8,945 nt of DNA from Sphingobacteriaceae bacterium (GTDB taxonomy: Bacteria > Bacteroidota > Bacteroidia > B-17B0 > Aurantibacillaceae). Under the pieces are notes generated by a model, which worked only from the letters and a program-made list of their open reading frames with translations, did not search any database and was not told the origin of the DNA. The stretch spans positions 1 through 8,945 of the forward strand of contig JAHEYE010000073.1 of the NCBI GenBank assembly GCA_023251695.1, given 5' to 3'. Below are positions 1 through 6,622 of the stretch, in pieces (position 1 is the stretch's first letter; each line of letters opens with the position of its first letter). The translations under genes were made by a program, and so were the position numbers.

Positions 1-2124
1 TGGAATATTTCCGGTAGGTGGTGCCACATTGCCAACAGCAGGACCGCTTGGTGTCCACGTGTAATTGTACGACATACCTGCCGGTGGTGTTGAATTATTT
101 ACAGTAAGTGTGATGTTTGGAATACTTGTTTGCGTAGGATTATTTGTGTTATTACTTACACATACAGAGTTACCTGTGATGCCCAGAGTATTTGTGGTAA
201 GAGAAACCGTTTGTGTTGGAACAGGAACAACTGTTAGTGTAATTACCTTTGGTATTGATAAACAACCCGCACCTGTTTGCCCGAAAACTGTATAGGTTGT
301 TGTAACAGTCGGATTAGCTGTATTTGTAAAACCGGTAATGTTAGTTAATGTAAATGCGGGAGCCCAGGTATAAGTTCCTGAAGTTCCTGCGCCGGTAGCT
401 GTAAACGTATAGGCTTGTCCAACACAAATTACAGTGTTAGTCGGAGTAACTGTTAAGATAGGAGGTGCGGTGACCGTTAGGTTAACCACAGCTGTTCCTG
501 TACAAGTTCCTGTTGCACCAAAAATAGTATATTGTGTACTTGTGCTTGGTGTAGCACAAACATTAGCACCGAAAGTTGTATTTAAACCTGCAGGTGGAGA
601 CCATGTATAGCTCGCTGCACCTGTAGCTACAAGACTGATACACGGAGCGCCTACACAAGTTGTACCAGATGAAGGTGTAACCGAGACTGTTAATGGGGTA
701 CCAATGAAAACGTTTGCTGAAGTGGTTCCCGTACATCCAGTTGTGGGGTCTTGTCCAATAATCACATAAGTTATATTGGTTAAAGGAGAACAAGCAACAA
801 CTGAACCTGTGGTTGGACTTAAATAAGTAGTTGGTGACCAGGTATAATTTGTAGCACCCGTAGCAGTTAAAGTTGTAGTTCCGCCTGGGCAAACAGTAAA
901 GTTACCGGAAACCATAACGGGTAAAGCCGGAACCACACTAACTGTTATAACAGCTGTATTTGAACAAACGCCTGTTGTACCTGTAACCGTATAGTTTTGA
1001 ACTGAACTTGGTGAGGCAGTAACCACTGCACCTGTAGTACTGCTTAAACCTGTACCTGGCGACCAAACATAATTTGTAGCCCCACTAGCGGTGAGTGTAG
1101 CCTGCGTTCCCGGACAAACAATAGTAGAACTTGCAACAACGCTAACTGTTGGTGTTGGATCCACCTGAATGGTTTGTGTAGCTGTGGCCGTTCCGGTTGC
1201 AGCGTTTGTCAAAATTGTAATTGAATAAACACCAGCTGTTGGAAAAGTGATGCTTGTACTGGCAGCGTTAGCTGATCCGAATACAGGACCTCCCGGACTT
1301 GCTGACCAAGTATAACCTGTTATGGCAACAGTTGCAGGAATAACAGTACAATTAACGTTAACAGAACCACCTGAACAAATTGGCGTTGGTAAAGTAAATT
1401 GGGGTGTATAGGTGGCAAGAACTTTTAAGGTAACGTTATCAATAGCATAAGAAGGATCGGTTCCGATATTATCTGCGTTATTTACCCAACGGAAACCTAA
1501 TTGGATTCCTGGTTGGTTATTACAAGTCGCAGGTAAAGCAACCGAATAAGTAGTCCACCATCCCTGATTAAATCCGGTACATACTGCTGAAGCGGTACAA
1601 CCGGCATTACCACACCCGGTTTTAGGAGGAGTTGAAAGGAATGTCCATGGACCTGCGCCTACTTTGTAATAAACCGAGCCATCATCAGTAGCGCCCTGTC
1701 CAAAAAGTAAATAATCAAATCCTAGAATAATGTTGTTTTGTCCAGTCGTATTAATACTAGGTGATTCTGCGCGTGAATCAGAACCCACTCCGGCATTATA
1801 GGCAGCTCCGCAATCGCCTGTTGTACAGGCAAAGGCAACTGCGCTTGAAGAATTAGCTAAATGTAAAGTTTGATTACTTCCGCATCCACTTCCACAGGTA
1901 TTAACAGGATTTCCATTCTCAGCTGCGCTGACATAAAACTCATTTGATCCAGAAGAAGCAGGCACTAAAAAAGTTTGTGCCCATGGTCCATTACCACCAT
2001 TGAAACCCGTTACTGACTGTAATGCATTACAACCTGTTCCGAAATTTTCGGTCCAGAAAGGAGCTTGGGAAAAACCTAATGAAATAGTGAAAGTAAAAAG
2101 TAAAAAGTAAAAAAATCTTTTCAT
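1..2124 (-). CDS. Giant secreted Ig-like repeat surface protein (C-terminus outside window)
   Basis: The minus frame is open for 708 codons from an ATG at 2124 to the window edge with no stop, so this is the N-terminal part of a larger protein. Residues 1-20 form a signal peptide (K2-R3, a Phe/Leu-rich core, ending G-F-S-Q). Residues about 25-235 form a Cys-rich beta domain with many Cys, a Gly-Phe-Asp-Tyr strand and a closing A-I-D-N-V-T-L (Asp229), a pattern seen in jelly-roll/adhesion domains of Bacteroidota surface proteins. From about 237 on there are six Ig-like repeats, with core Trp at 273, 354, 429, 508, 587 and 690; each of the clearer ones has a C-P-G or C-V-G near its start and a G-x-C near its end. 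This resembles the Ig-like repeats of CHU_C-type proteins. Proteins of this build usually end in a gliding/type IX sorting domain, which cannot be checked here. No Shine-Dalgarno is visible. Function is probably adhesion or surface display (inference). Confidence 0.88.
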   Translation of the reverse strand, partial: MKRFFYFLLFTFTISLGFSQAPFWTENFGTGCNALQSVTGFNGGNGPWAQTFLVPASSGSNEFYVSAAENGNPVNTCGSGCGSNQTLHLANSSSAVAFACTTGDCGAAYNAGVGSDSRAESPSINTTGQNNIILGFDYLLFGQGATDDGSVYYKVGAGPWTFLSTPPKTGCGNAGCTASAVCTGFNQGWWTTYSVALPATCNNQPGIQLGFRWVNNADNIGTDPSYAIDNVTLKVLATYTPQFTLPTPICSGGSVNVNCTVIPATVAITGYTWSASPGGPVFGSANAASTSITFPTAGVYSITILTNAATGTATATQTIQVDPTPTVSVVASSTIVCPGTQATLTASGATNYVWSPGTGLSSTTGAVVTASPSSVQNYTVTGTTGVCSNTAVITVSVVPALPVMVSGNFTVCPGGTTTLTATGATNYTWSPTTYLSPTTGSVVACSPLTNITYVIIGQDPTTGCTGTTSANVFIGTPLTVSVTPSSGTTCVGAPCISLVATGAASYTWSPPAGLNTTFGANVCATPSTSTQYTIFGATGTCTGTAVVNLTVTAPPILTVTPTNTVICVGQAYTFTATGAGTSGTYTWAPAFTLTNITGFTNTANPTVTTTYTVFGQTGAGCLSIPKVITLTVVPVPTQTVSLTTNTLGITGNSVCVSNNTNNPTQTSIPNITLTVNNSTPPAGMSYNYTWTPSGPAVGNVAPPTGNIP
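156..1158 (-). repeat. Tandem Ig-like protein repeats, period about 76-82 codons
   Basis: Within the giant surface protein, repeat units begin near residues 323, 399, 477, 554 and 636, each just after a Pro-containing linker, giving spacings of 76, 78, 77 and 82 residues. An earlier, more divergent unit spans about 237-322. Shared elements in order are V-x-V near the start, C-x-G, T-L/F-T-A-x-G-A, Y-x-W-S/A-P, then Y-T/V near the last third and G-x-C. Units two and three share the 12-base stretch coding A-T-N-Y but are otherwise clearly diverged at DNA level, so this is old protein-level duplication and not a recent satellite. The sixth unit, cut by the window edge, has a longer front half (Trp 103 residues after the previous one). 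Confidence 0.8.
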
Positions 2125-2289
2125 ACTATGTTAAATAAATTAAAACAACTAAGTTAAGCCTCTATTTTGTTGAACTGCATTTTCTTACTCAATAAAATCA
2201 CCAACTCACTAATTGGTAAAGATAAAAATAAAATAAGACAATTAAAACCTTAAGACCCCTTGATTTGAACAAGATATTCTTAATTAAAC

Positions 2290-2323
2290 AACCAATACGG
2301 ACCTTTTTAGCAAAAGGTTGGTT
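2290..2323. repeat. Bulged inverted repeat (hairpin) in the divergent spacer
   Basis: ACCTTTT at 2301-2307 pairs with AAAAGGT at 2312-2318 around a four-base TAGC loop. The stem continues with AACCA at 2290-2294 pairing with TGGTT at 2319-2323, leaving a six-base bulge (2295-2300) on the left side only. Twelve base pairs in total. No gene runs into it from either side, so it is not an obvious terminator; an operator, a 5' leader structure or chance are all possible. Confidence 0.5.
2302..2312 (+). repeat. Direct repeat copy 1 (CCTTTTTAGCA)
   Basis: First copy of an exact 11-base direct repeat; it covers the left inner arm and loop of the hairpin at 2290-2323. The second copy lies exactly 70 bases downstream. 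It could be a pair of regulator sites, but an AT-rich 11-mer can also recur by chance. Confidence 0.45.
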
Positions 2324-2371
2324 TTGCCTGAAAATTAACCTGAAAGGCCATTAATTGTTAATAACTTTAAC

Positions 2372-2382
2372 CCTTTTTAGCA
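2372..2382 (+). repeat. Direct repeat copy 2 (CCTTTTTAGCA)
   Basis: Second exact copy, ending 10 bases before the -33 element of the putative M23 peptidase promoter. That position would suit an activator or repressor site, which is inference only. Confidence 0.45.
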
Positions 2383-2392
2383 TATTTTTTAC

Positions 2393-2422
2393 TTGCTTTT
2401 CTCGTAAAATAGTAAAACTTTG
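2393..2422 (+). promoter_or_regulatory. Bacteroidota-type promoter of the M23 peptidase
   Basis: TTG at 2393-2395 is followed by 19 bases and then AAacTTTG at 2415-2422, a single mismatch to the Bacteroidota -7 element TAnnTTTG, followed by C. Transcription would begin near 2428-2430, only about 6-8 bases before the ATG at 2436. This favours the 2436 start over an in-frame ATG at 2355, which would lie upstream of the promoter. Confidence 0.55.
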
Positions 2423-2435
2423 CAAAACTCCAAAA

Positions 2436-3401
2436 ATGAAGGCCATCCCAAATACCTTTTTTTTGATGCTAATTACAGCACTTTTCGCCTGTAACTCACT
2501 ATTGGCGGGTGTTTCCGATGACCGGAACAAACCCGGGGATGACAAAAAAGCGAAGGCAAAACGGACCGATACAACAACAGCTTCAATCACCACTCTAATC
2601 GAGAACGAAGAAGATAGCCCTGATACGACCTTAATCCTTTTCCCATCAAACGACCTTTACGCAAGTTGGGATACAAATACTGTTCATCCTTATCATTTTG
2701 CAGATTGTTTCCGACAGGACTCAGTAAGTATTTGTCTTACAGATATTGGACAAAATTTTGTCATGCCTTTTAAAGGATTGATTACTAGCCAGTTCGGATG
2801 GAGGCGCTACCGTCCTCATTACGGTACCGATATCGATCTTGAAATTGGTGATACCGTTGTTTCGGCTTTTGATGGTATGGTACGTATTGCCAAATCGCAC
2901 GTTCAAGGCTATGGAAATGTTGTTATTATCCGACATGATAACGGTCTGGAAACAGTTTATGCCCATTTATCCAAATTATTGGTTGATCCGGGTCAAAAAG
3001 TAAAAGCAGGTGAGCTCTTAGGTTTAGGAGGAAATACAGGCCGCTCTTATGGGGCACATCTTCATTTCGAGATCCGTTACCTTGGACAAGCTCTGGATAC
3101 CGAAGATTTCATTGATTTTGCAAATGGCAACCTAAAGTCGTACGAATTTACTTTGCGCAAAACTGATGTTGAAACTAAATATGATTTAAGGGCTTTACAT
3201 CATCGTCATCGCCGCGATGTTGGCGCTATAAGTTATGTGAAAACTAAAAACGGAACCACGTACAAAGTTTACCGTGTCCGTCAAGGCGATAATTTAGGGC
3301 GCATCGCACAACGTTGTCATACAACCGTAAAAGCTCTTTGCAAAAAGAACGGCATTAAACCAACTAAAGTTCTTCAGGTTGGCCAAAAAATAAAAGTATA
3401 A
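2436..3401 (+). CDS. Secreted M23 (LytM-type) peptidase with C-terminal LysM domain
   Basis: This 321-residue protein is a probable peptidoglycan endopeptidase that cuts stem-peptide cross-links in the cell wall. The N-terminus is a hydrophobic export signal; L-F-A-C at 16-19 is a poor lipobox, so either lipoprotein or ordinary secretion is possible. Residues about 26-108 are a charged, Thr/Asp-rich linker. The M23 domain (about 110-220) has all expected residues: H128-x3-D132, H177 in Y-A-H-L, and H208-L-H210, so H128, D132 and H210 should bind zinc and the enzyme should be active. A short His/Arg patch (255-260) precedes the LysM domain (about 278-321, opening V-Y-R-V-R-Q-G-D), which binds glycan and anchors the enzyme. 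The frame is open further upstream to an ATG at 2355, but the promoter position and the signal peptide favour 2436. It ends 11 bases from the convergent exporter gene. Confidence 0.9.
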   Translation: MKAIPNTFFLMLITALFACNSLLAGVSDDRNKPGDDKKAKAKRTDTTTASITTLIENEEDSPDTTLILFPSNDLYASWDTNTVHPYHFADCFRQDSVSICLTDIGQNFVMPFKGLITSQFGWRRYRPHYGTDIDLEIGDTVVSAFDGMVRIAKSHVQGYGNVVIIRHDNGLETVYAHLSKLLVDPGQKVKAGELLGLGGNTGRSYGAHLHFEIRYLGQALDTEDFIDFANGNLKSYEFTLRKTDVETKYDLRALHHRHRRDVGAISYVKTKNGTTYKVYRVRQGDNLGRIAQRCHTTVKALCKKNGIKPTKVLQVGQKIKV

Positions 3402-3412
3402 TCTGTGGGATT

Positions 3413-4192
3413 TTATTTATTGAGTATTCCACTTATCATCAACAGCGAAATTATTCCCATGAACATAAATACAAACCATTTTATAAAACCGTAAGTGGTT
3501 TTCTTCAATAATTTACTTCCGGAAAATGCACCTATCCATGCAGACATAGTCGCAACAAGCAACAATAAATAATTTTCTGAAATAATTTCTTTGCTGATTG
3601 ATGTTGAATAGATGCTTAAGCGTGCAATGTCAACCAGACAAGCAATTGCAATTCCTGTTCCGATAAATTCTTCTTTTGATAAATGTGATTTCATCAAAAA
3701 TGCACTTCTTAAAGCACCCTGATGTCCGGATAAGCCACCGAAAAAACCGCTGAGTGCTCCACCTATTACTAGTTTATTTTCTTTAAAATTTAAATTTTTA
3801 AAATACGGCAGCACTTCCCAGATGGAAAAGAACAACATCAAAACACCAATGGTTAAGCCGATTATTGTTATTGAAAATTCCTTCCCTCCAATTGAATAAA
3901 CCAGTAAAGGTTTTATCTCAATAAATTGTTCTAACAAGCACGCTCCAAAAAAAGCAAAAATCAGTGACGCCAAACCAAAACGTAAAACAACTTTCTTATT
4001 AATATGTTTGTGGACAAGGGAAAATTTAAACACATTATTCAAGAAATGAACAATGGCGGTTAATGCAATTGCTGTTTCAATATCGAAAAACAAAGCGAAT
4101 ACCGGCAGTAATAATGTACCTAAACCAAAACCTGAAAAAAAAGTGAGTAATGATGCCAGCAACGAAACGATTGCTATGGAGGCATACATCAT
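3413..4192 (-). CDS. TauE/SafE-family membrane anion exporter
   Basis: This 259-residue protein is strongly hydrophobic with about eight membrane segments (roughly 5-27, 30-50, 70-90, 105-125, 141-160, 176-194, 206-225, 235-256). It shows the family's internal duplication: a Gly-rich motif F-S-G-F-G-L-G-T at 19-26 and its counterpart G-F-F-G-G-L-S-G-H-Q-G at 149-159 followed by R162. TauE/SafE members move sulfite, sulfoacetate or other organic anions across the inner membrane, but many have unknown substrates and this one cannot be assigned. The start is one of two adjacent ATGs (4192 or 4189). The first ATG overlaps the upstream kinase stop by four bases (ATGA), so the two are probably co-translated. 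No sulfur-metabolism gene lies nearby, so a sulfite role is not supported by context. Confidence 0.87.
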   Translation of the reverse strand: MMYASIAIVSLLASLLTFFSGFGLGTLLLPVFALFFDIETAIALTAIVHFLNNVFKFSLVHKHINKKVVLRFGLASLIFAFFGACLLEQFIEIKPLLVYSIGGKEFSITIIGLTIGVLMLFFSIWEVLPYFKNLNFKENKLVIGGALSGFFGGLSGHQGALRSAFLMKSHLSKEEFIGTGIAIACLVDIARLSIYSTSISKEIISENYLLLLVATMSAWIGAFSGSKLLKKTTYGFIKWFVFMFMGIISLLMISGILNK

Positions 4193-5040
4193 AATAAAGA
4201 CTGATGGAATTCAACAAGGCCGTCCATTGGTGATTTTTTTACTTTGCCTAATTTGTAGCCTTCTTCATTTGCGACCTCAGCTAAAATATCTCGATAATAA
4301 AAACCAATTGAACCAACGGAATTCACTGTATACTCACGTGAGTTATTGTATTTTTCGATTTGCTTATGAAAAAAAGCAAGGAAGCAACTTTTTACCAGTC
4401 TGCGCACATAAGCATCTTTAATGTTATCGGATACAAATTTATTAATGGAGGCCAAATAACGGCTTGGCATTGGTTTTTTGTAAACGTTATCTAAAATTTC
4501 CTCACGGTGATATCCGTTTTTTTCAAAATCATCTTTTATTTTTTTTGGAAGGTCCCCATCAAAATAAGCCTGAATGAAAGTCATGCCGATGTTTGCTCCG
4601 CTTCCATGGTCACCAAATAAATAACCAACCGAAGGCACATTCTGAATCACATTTTTCCCATCGTATAAACAACTATTGCTTCCTGTTCCTAAAATGCTTG
4701 CAATACCCGGCTTTTGTCCACACAAGGCCCTTGCTGCGGCAAGTAGGTCGTGATGAATATCGATTTGTTTTAAGTCAATAGCGTTATGTATGCCATCTAA
4801 AACTATTCTACAATTGTTTTCGTTTGAGCAACCTGCCCCGTAATAATAAATATGATTGATTTTAGAAAGATAGCCATTCAAAAAAGGCAATAAATGCTCT
4901 TTTAATTCAATAGATATCTGGTCTTTAGTCTGAAAATATGGATTAAAACCGATGGTTTTGTGATTGGAAAGAATCTTCGTCTTATCAATCAGAACCCAAT
5001 CTGTTTTTGTTGATCCGCTATCTGCAATAAGAGTTAGCAT
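4189..5040 (-). CDS. BadF/BadG-type sugar kinase, N-acetylglucosamine-kinase-like
   Basis: This 283-residue cytoplasmic protein belongs to the ASKHA fold, BadF/BadG/BcrA/BcrD ATPase family. The phosphate-1 loop is D7-S-G-S-T-K-T-D14. A probable catalytic Asp98 lies in H-H-D-L-L-A-A-A. The phosphate-2 motif is L-G-T-G-S-N-S (117-123), followed by the G-D-H-G-S-G-A segment (143-149), where most relatives have Glu in place of His145. An adenosine-type V-G-S-I-G is at 242-246. Members of this length in Bacteroidota are usually annotated N-acetylglucosamine or N-acetylmuramic acid kinases, so phosphorylation of a recycled amino sugar is the best guess; substrate cannot be read from the sequence. 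It is the first gene of a two-gene unit with the exporter and starts 46 bases past the rpsP terminator stem, so it probably has its own promoter, although none clearly fits the consensus. Confidence 0.85.
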   Translation of the reverse strand: MLTLIADSGSTKTDWVLIDKTKILSNHKTIGFNPYFQTKDQISIELKEHLLPFLNGYLSKINHIYYYGAGCSNENNCRIVLDGIHNAIDLKQIDIHHDLLAAARALCGQKPGIASILGTGSNSCLYDGKNVIQNVPSVGYLFGDHGSGANIGMTFIQAYFDGDLPKKIKDDFEKNGYHREEILDNVYKKPMPSRYLASINKFVSDNIKDAYVRRLVKSCFLAFFHKQIEKYNNSREYTVNSVGSIGFYYRDILAEVANEEGYKLGKVKKSPMDGLVEFHQSLL

Positions 5041-5084
5041 TGCTCTTAAATTGTTTTAGTAAAACTATTGTTTTTATCCGTAAT

Positions 5085-5113
5085 AAAAAAGCCTCCGTTT
5101 AAAGAGGCTTTTT
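5085..5113 (-). terminator. Intrinsic terminator of rpsP
   Basis: GCCTC at 5091-5095 pairs with GAGGC at 5104-5108 around an eight-base loop, and the A/T flanks (5086-5090 with 5109-5113) extend the stem. Read on the minus strand, GAGGC is followed by six Ts (5090-5085). It lies 19 bases past the rpsP stop and before the kinase start, so it should end rpsP transcription and insulate the next unit. Confidence 0.85.
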
Positions 5114-5131
5114 AAAAAAATTTAGTTTGGC

Positions 5132-5668
5132 TTATGCCGGATTTTCTTCGGTTGTTGTATCGACTGCCGGTGTTTCTGGCGTTACTGGTGTTTCTGGTGT
5201 TTCTGTTACTACGGTAGTTTTTGCAGCAATTTTAGCTGCCTTTACTTCTTTAGCCACAGTTTCAGCTTTCATCTTATCGCTTTTCTTTTTAGTATCGTCG
5301 CCTGCTAAACGGTCTTTTTTCGAAGTGATTTTACCCTCTTTTTCCTGAAGCCATTGGCTGAATTTTTGCTCAACTTGTGCTTCGGTTAAAGCGCCTTTTT
5401 TAACACCATCTAAAAGGTGTTTTTTAAACATAATACCTTTGTAAGAAAGTATAGCACGACAAGTATCAGTCGGTTGTGCGCCTTTCATAATCCAGTTAAG
5501 GGTTTCATCAAAGTTAATATCAATAGTTGCCGGGTTAGTGCTGGGGTTATAAACGCCCAGTTTTTCAATGAATTTTCCATCACGAGGTGCACGACCATCC
5601 GCAACTACAACATGAAAGAACGCTGAGTCCTTTTTACCATGTCTTTGTAGTCTAATCTTTACTGCCAT
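5132..5668 (-). CDS. rpsP: 30S ribosomal protein bS16 with long C-terminal tail
   Basis: Ribosomal protein bS16 of the small subunit binds 16S rRNA and supports 30S assembly. The first ~85 residues match the family along their length: M-A-V-K-I-R-L-Q-R-H-G at the start, the V-A-D-G/R-x-P-R-D-G motif around 22-31, L-G-x-Y-N-P at 37-42 and the A-Q-P-T-D segment around 64-68. The E. coli protein is 82 residues; this one has 178. The tail first carries a helical, Lys-rich stretch (to about 150) and then a Thr/Pro/Glu-rich end with T-P-E-T-P units. Extended bS16 proteins are common in Bacteroidota, so the tail is not by itself odd. In many bacteria rpsP is followed by rimM; here it is followed by a terminator and an unrelated kinase, so it appears monocistronic. 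Start chosen at the ATG 24 bases past the -7 element. Confidence 0.97.
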   Translation of the reverse strand: MAVKIRLQRHGKKDSAFFHVVVADGRAPRDGKFIEKLGVYNPSTNPATIDINFDETLNWIMKGAQPTDTCRAILSYKGIMFKKHLLDGVKKGALTEAQVEQKFSQWLQEKEGKITSKKDRLAGDDTKKKSDKMKAETVAKEVKAAKIAAKTTVVTETPETPVTPETPAVDTTTEENPA

Positions 5669-5691
5669 AATTTTAGTTTTAAATTGGGTGG

Positions 5692-5722
5692 CAAATATCG
5701 CAAGTTTTTATGGTTTTTACAA
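5692..5722 (-). promoter_or_regulatory. Bacteroidota-type promoter of rpsP
   Basis: On the minus strand TTG (5722-5720) is followed by 20 bases and GAtaTTTG (5699-5692), one mismatch to TAnnTTTG, then CC. The element ends 23 bases before the rpsP ATG, a typical distance for this phylum. Confidence 0.6.
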
Positions 5723-5736
5723 AAAAAACGTCCAAA

Positions 5737-5767
5737 TGGCCTATATTCCCAAAATTTTATACCTTTG
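5737..5767 (+). promoter_or_regulatory. Bacteroidota-type promoter of the universal stress protein gene
   Basis: TAccTTTG at 5760-5767 matches the -7 consensus exactly and lies 20 bases before the ATG at 5788. The -33 position (5737-5739) reads TGG where TTG is expected, so this element is weak and may depend on an activator. It faces away from the rpsP promoter, with only 14 bases between the two -33 elements. Confidence 0.6.
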
Positions 5768-5787
5768 TGGCTTAAAAACCTAACCTT

Positions 5788-6618
5788 ATGCAAGTTAAAG
5801 AAAGAGGCATCGTATTAATTCCTATCGATTTTACCGAACAAGCACTCCTCGCGGTTAAGCAATCTTATAACCTTGCAAAGTACACCCACTCTAAACTTGT
5901 TATCCTGCACGTTTATTCAAAAACCGGACAGGAACGTTACGATGACCTTACCAAACTTGTGAAACAGACTGAGGCAGAAAGCGGATTGGTACCTGTTGAA
6001 TTTATGAATGTGAAAGGTGACATTTATTCGGAAACCGATCGCGTAGCGGAAGAAATTAAAGCTACACTTATTGTGGTAGGTTTAGAAAGCCATATGAAGT
6101 TCAAAGATATTTTTGGCGGCAGTGCTTCAAAATTAATCCGTAAATCTCCTTGTCCGGTTATTACTATACGTGGTAAAGAACACCGCGATGGCTGTGAAAA
6201 TATTTTATTGCCTTTAGATTTGTCACGTGAATCACGCGAAAAAGTAGATATTGCAGTTCAAATGGCAAAATATTTCGCGGCCTCTATCCGTATTTTATCG
6301 GTGTTTAGTCCAACCGACCTGGCTTACGAAAATCAATTACTGGCTTACGCGCATCAGGTAAAACAATTTATAAAAGGGAAAAACATTTCTTGTACCAACA
6401 AATCAATTGCGAGCGACCACATTGCTGAAACAGTGGTTGAATATGCCAATAAAATTGAAGCTGATTTGGTGATGATCATGAACAAACCTGATTTGACTAT
6501 TAAAGAGTTTTTCAGCGGTACAGCAACACAACATATTGTTGACATCAGTAATGTTCCGGTTATGACTGTGAATCCGATGAAGCGAGAGAGCATGAACCAC
6601 TTCGGTACAGGTTTCTAA
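5788..6618 (+). CDS. Tandem-domain universal stress protein (UspA family)
   Basis: This 276-residue cytoplasmic protein has two UspA folds in tandem. Domain one (about 6-128) opens with I-V-L-I-P-I-D14-F-T and carries the nucleotide-loop region G98-x2-S101-x9-G111-S112, i.e. the G-x2-G-x9-G-[S/T] pattern with its second Gly replaced by Ser, then the C-P-V-I-T-I closing strand. Domain two (about 136-262) opens with I-L-L-P-L-D144 and ends with V-P-V-M-T-V; its loop is degenerate (N-K-P-D-x8-G-T), so it may not bind ATP. Tandem Usp proteins of about 280 residues are common in Bacteroidota and are linked to starvation and oxygen/redox stress, but their client is usually unknown. It is divergent from rpsP and ends only four bases from the convergent barrel gene. 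The Bacteroidota promoter 20 bases upstream supports the chosen start. Confidence 0.92.
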   Translation: MQVKERGIVLIPIDFTEQALLAVKQSYNLAKYTHSKLVILHVYSKTGQERYDDLTKLVKQTEAESGLVPVEFMNVKGDIYSETDRVAEEIKATLIVVGLESHMKFKDIFGGSASKLIRKSPCPVITIRGKEHRDGCENILLPLDLSRESREKVDIAVQMAKYFAASIRILSVFSPTDLAYENQLLAYAHQVKQFIKGKNISCTNKSIASDHIAETVVEYANKIEADLVMIMNKPDLTIKEFFSGTATQHIVDISNVPVMTVNPMKRESMNHFGTGF

Positions 6619-6622
6619 GATT

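Larger units (their letters stand above)
2125..2435. other. Divergent non-coding spacer
   Basis: This 311-base AT-rich stretch separates the minus-strand surface protein from the plus-strand M23 peptidase. No plausible gene is seen in it. It holds a bulged hairpin (2290-2323), two copies of an 11-base direct repeat (2302-2312 and 2372-2382) and the peptidase promoter (2393-2422). The half nearest the surface-protein gene (2125-2289) shows no promoter that fits the Bacteroidota consensus well, although that gene must start somewhere in it or nearby. Confidence 0.7.

Noticed and set aside
65..295. Plus-strand 76-codon frame
   Set aside because: It is antisense to the surface protein; Val/Thr richness on both strands of the repeat DNA explains it, and there is no promoter or family match.
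563..892. Minus-strand reading frame of 109 codons
   Set aside because: It lies in another frame inside the 708-codon surface protein and encodes a Cys/Tyr/Asn-rich sequence that merely shadows its repeats.
2217..2224. TATCTTTA on the minus strand as a -7 element for the surface-protein gene
   Set aside because: One mismatch, and the nearest TTG is only 14 bases upstream where 19-21 is usual.
2436..2510. Lipoprotein signal in the M23 peptidase (L-F-A-C, Cys19)
   Set aside because: Phe at the -2 position is unusual for a lipobox and a normal signal peptide also fits, so lipoprotein status was left open and not called.
3388..3418. Inverted repeat AAATAAAA / TTTTATTT between the convergent peptidase and exporter genes
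   Set aside because: The arms are purely A/T with a 15-base loop, too weak to call a terminator.
4053..4421. Plus-strand 122-codon frame across the exporter-kinase junction
   Set aside because: It runs antisense through two well-supported genes and shows no recognisable domain.
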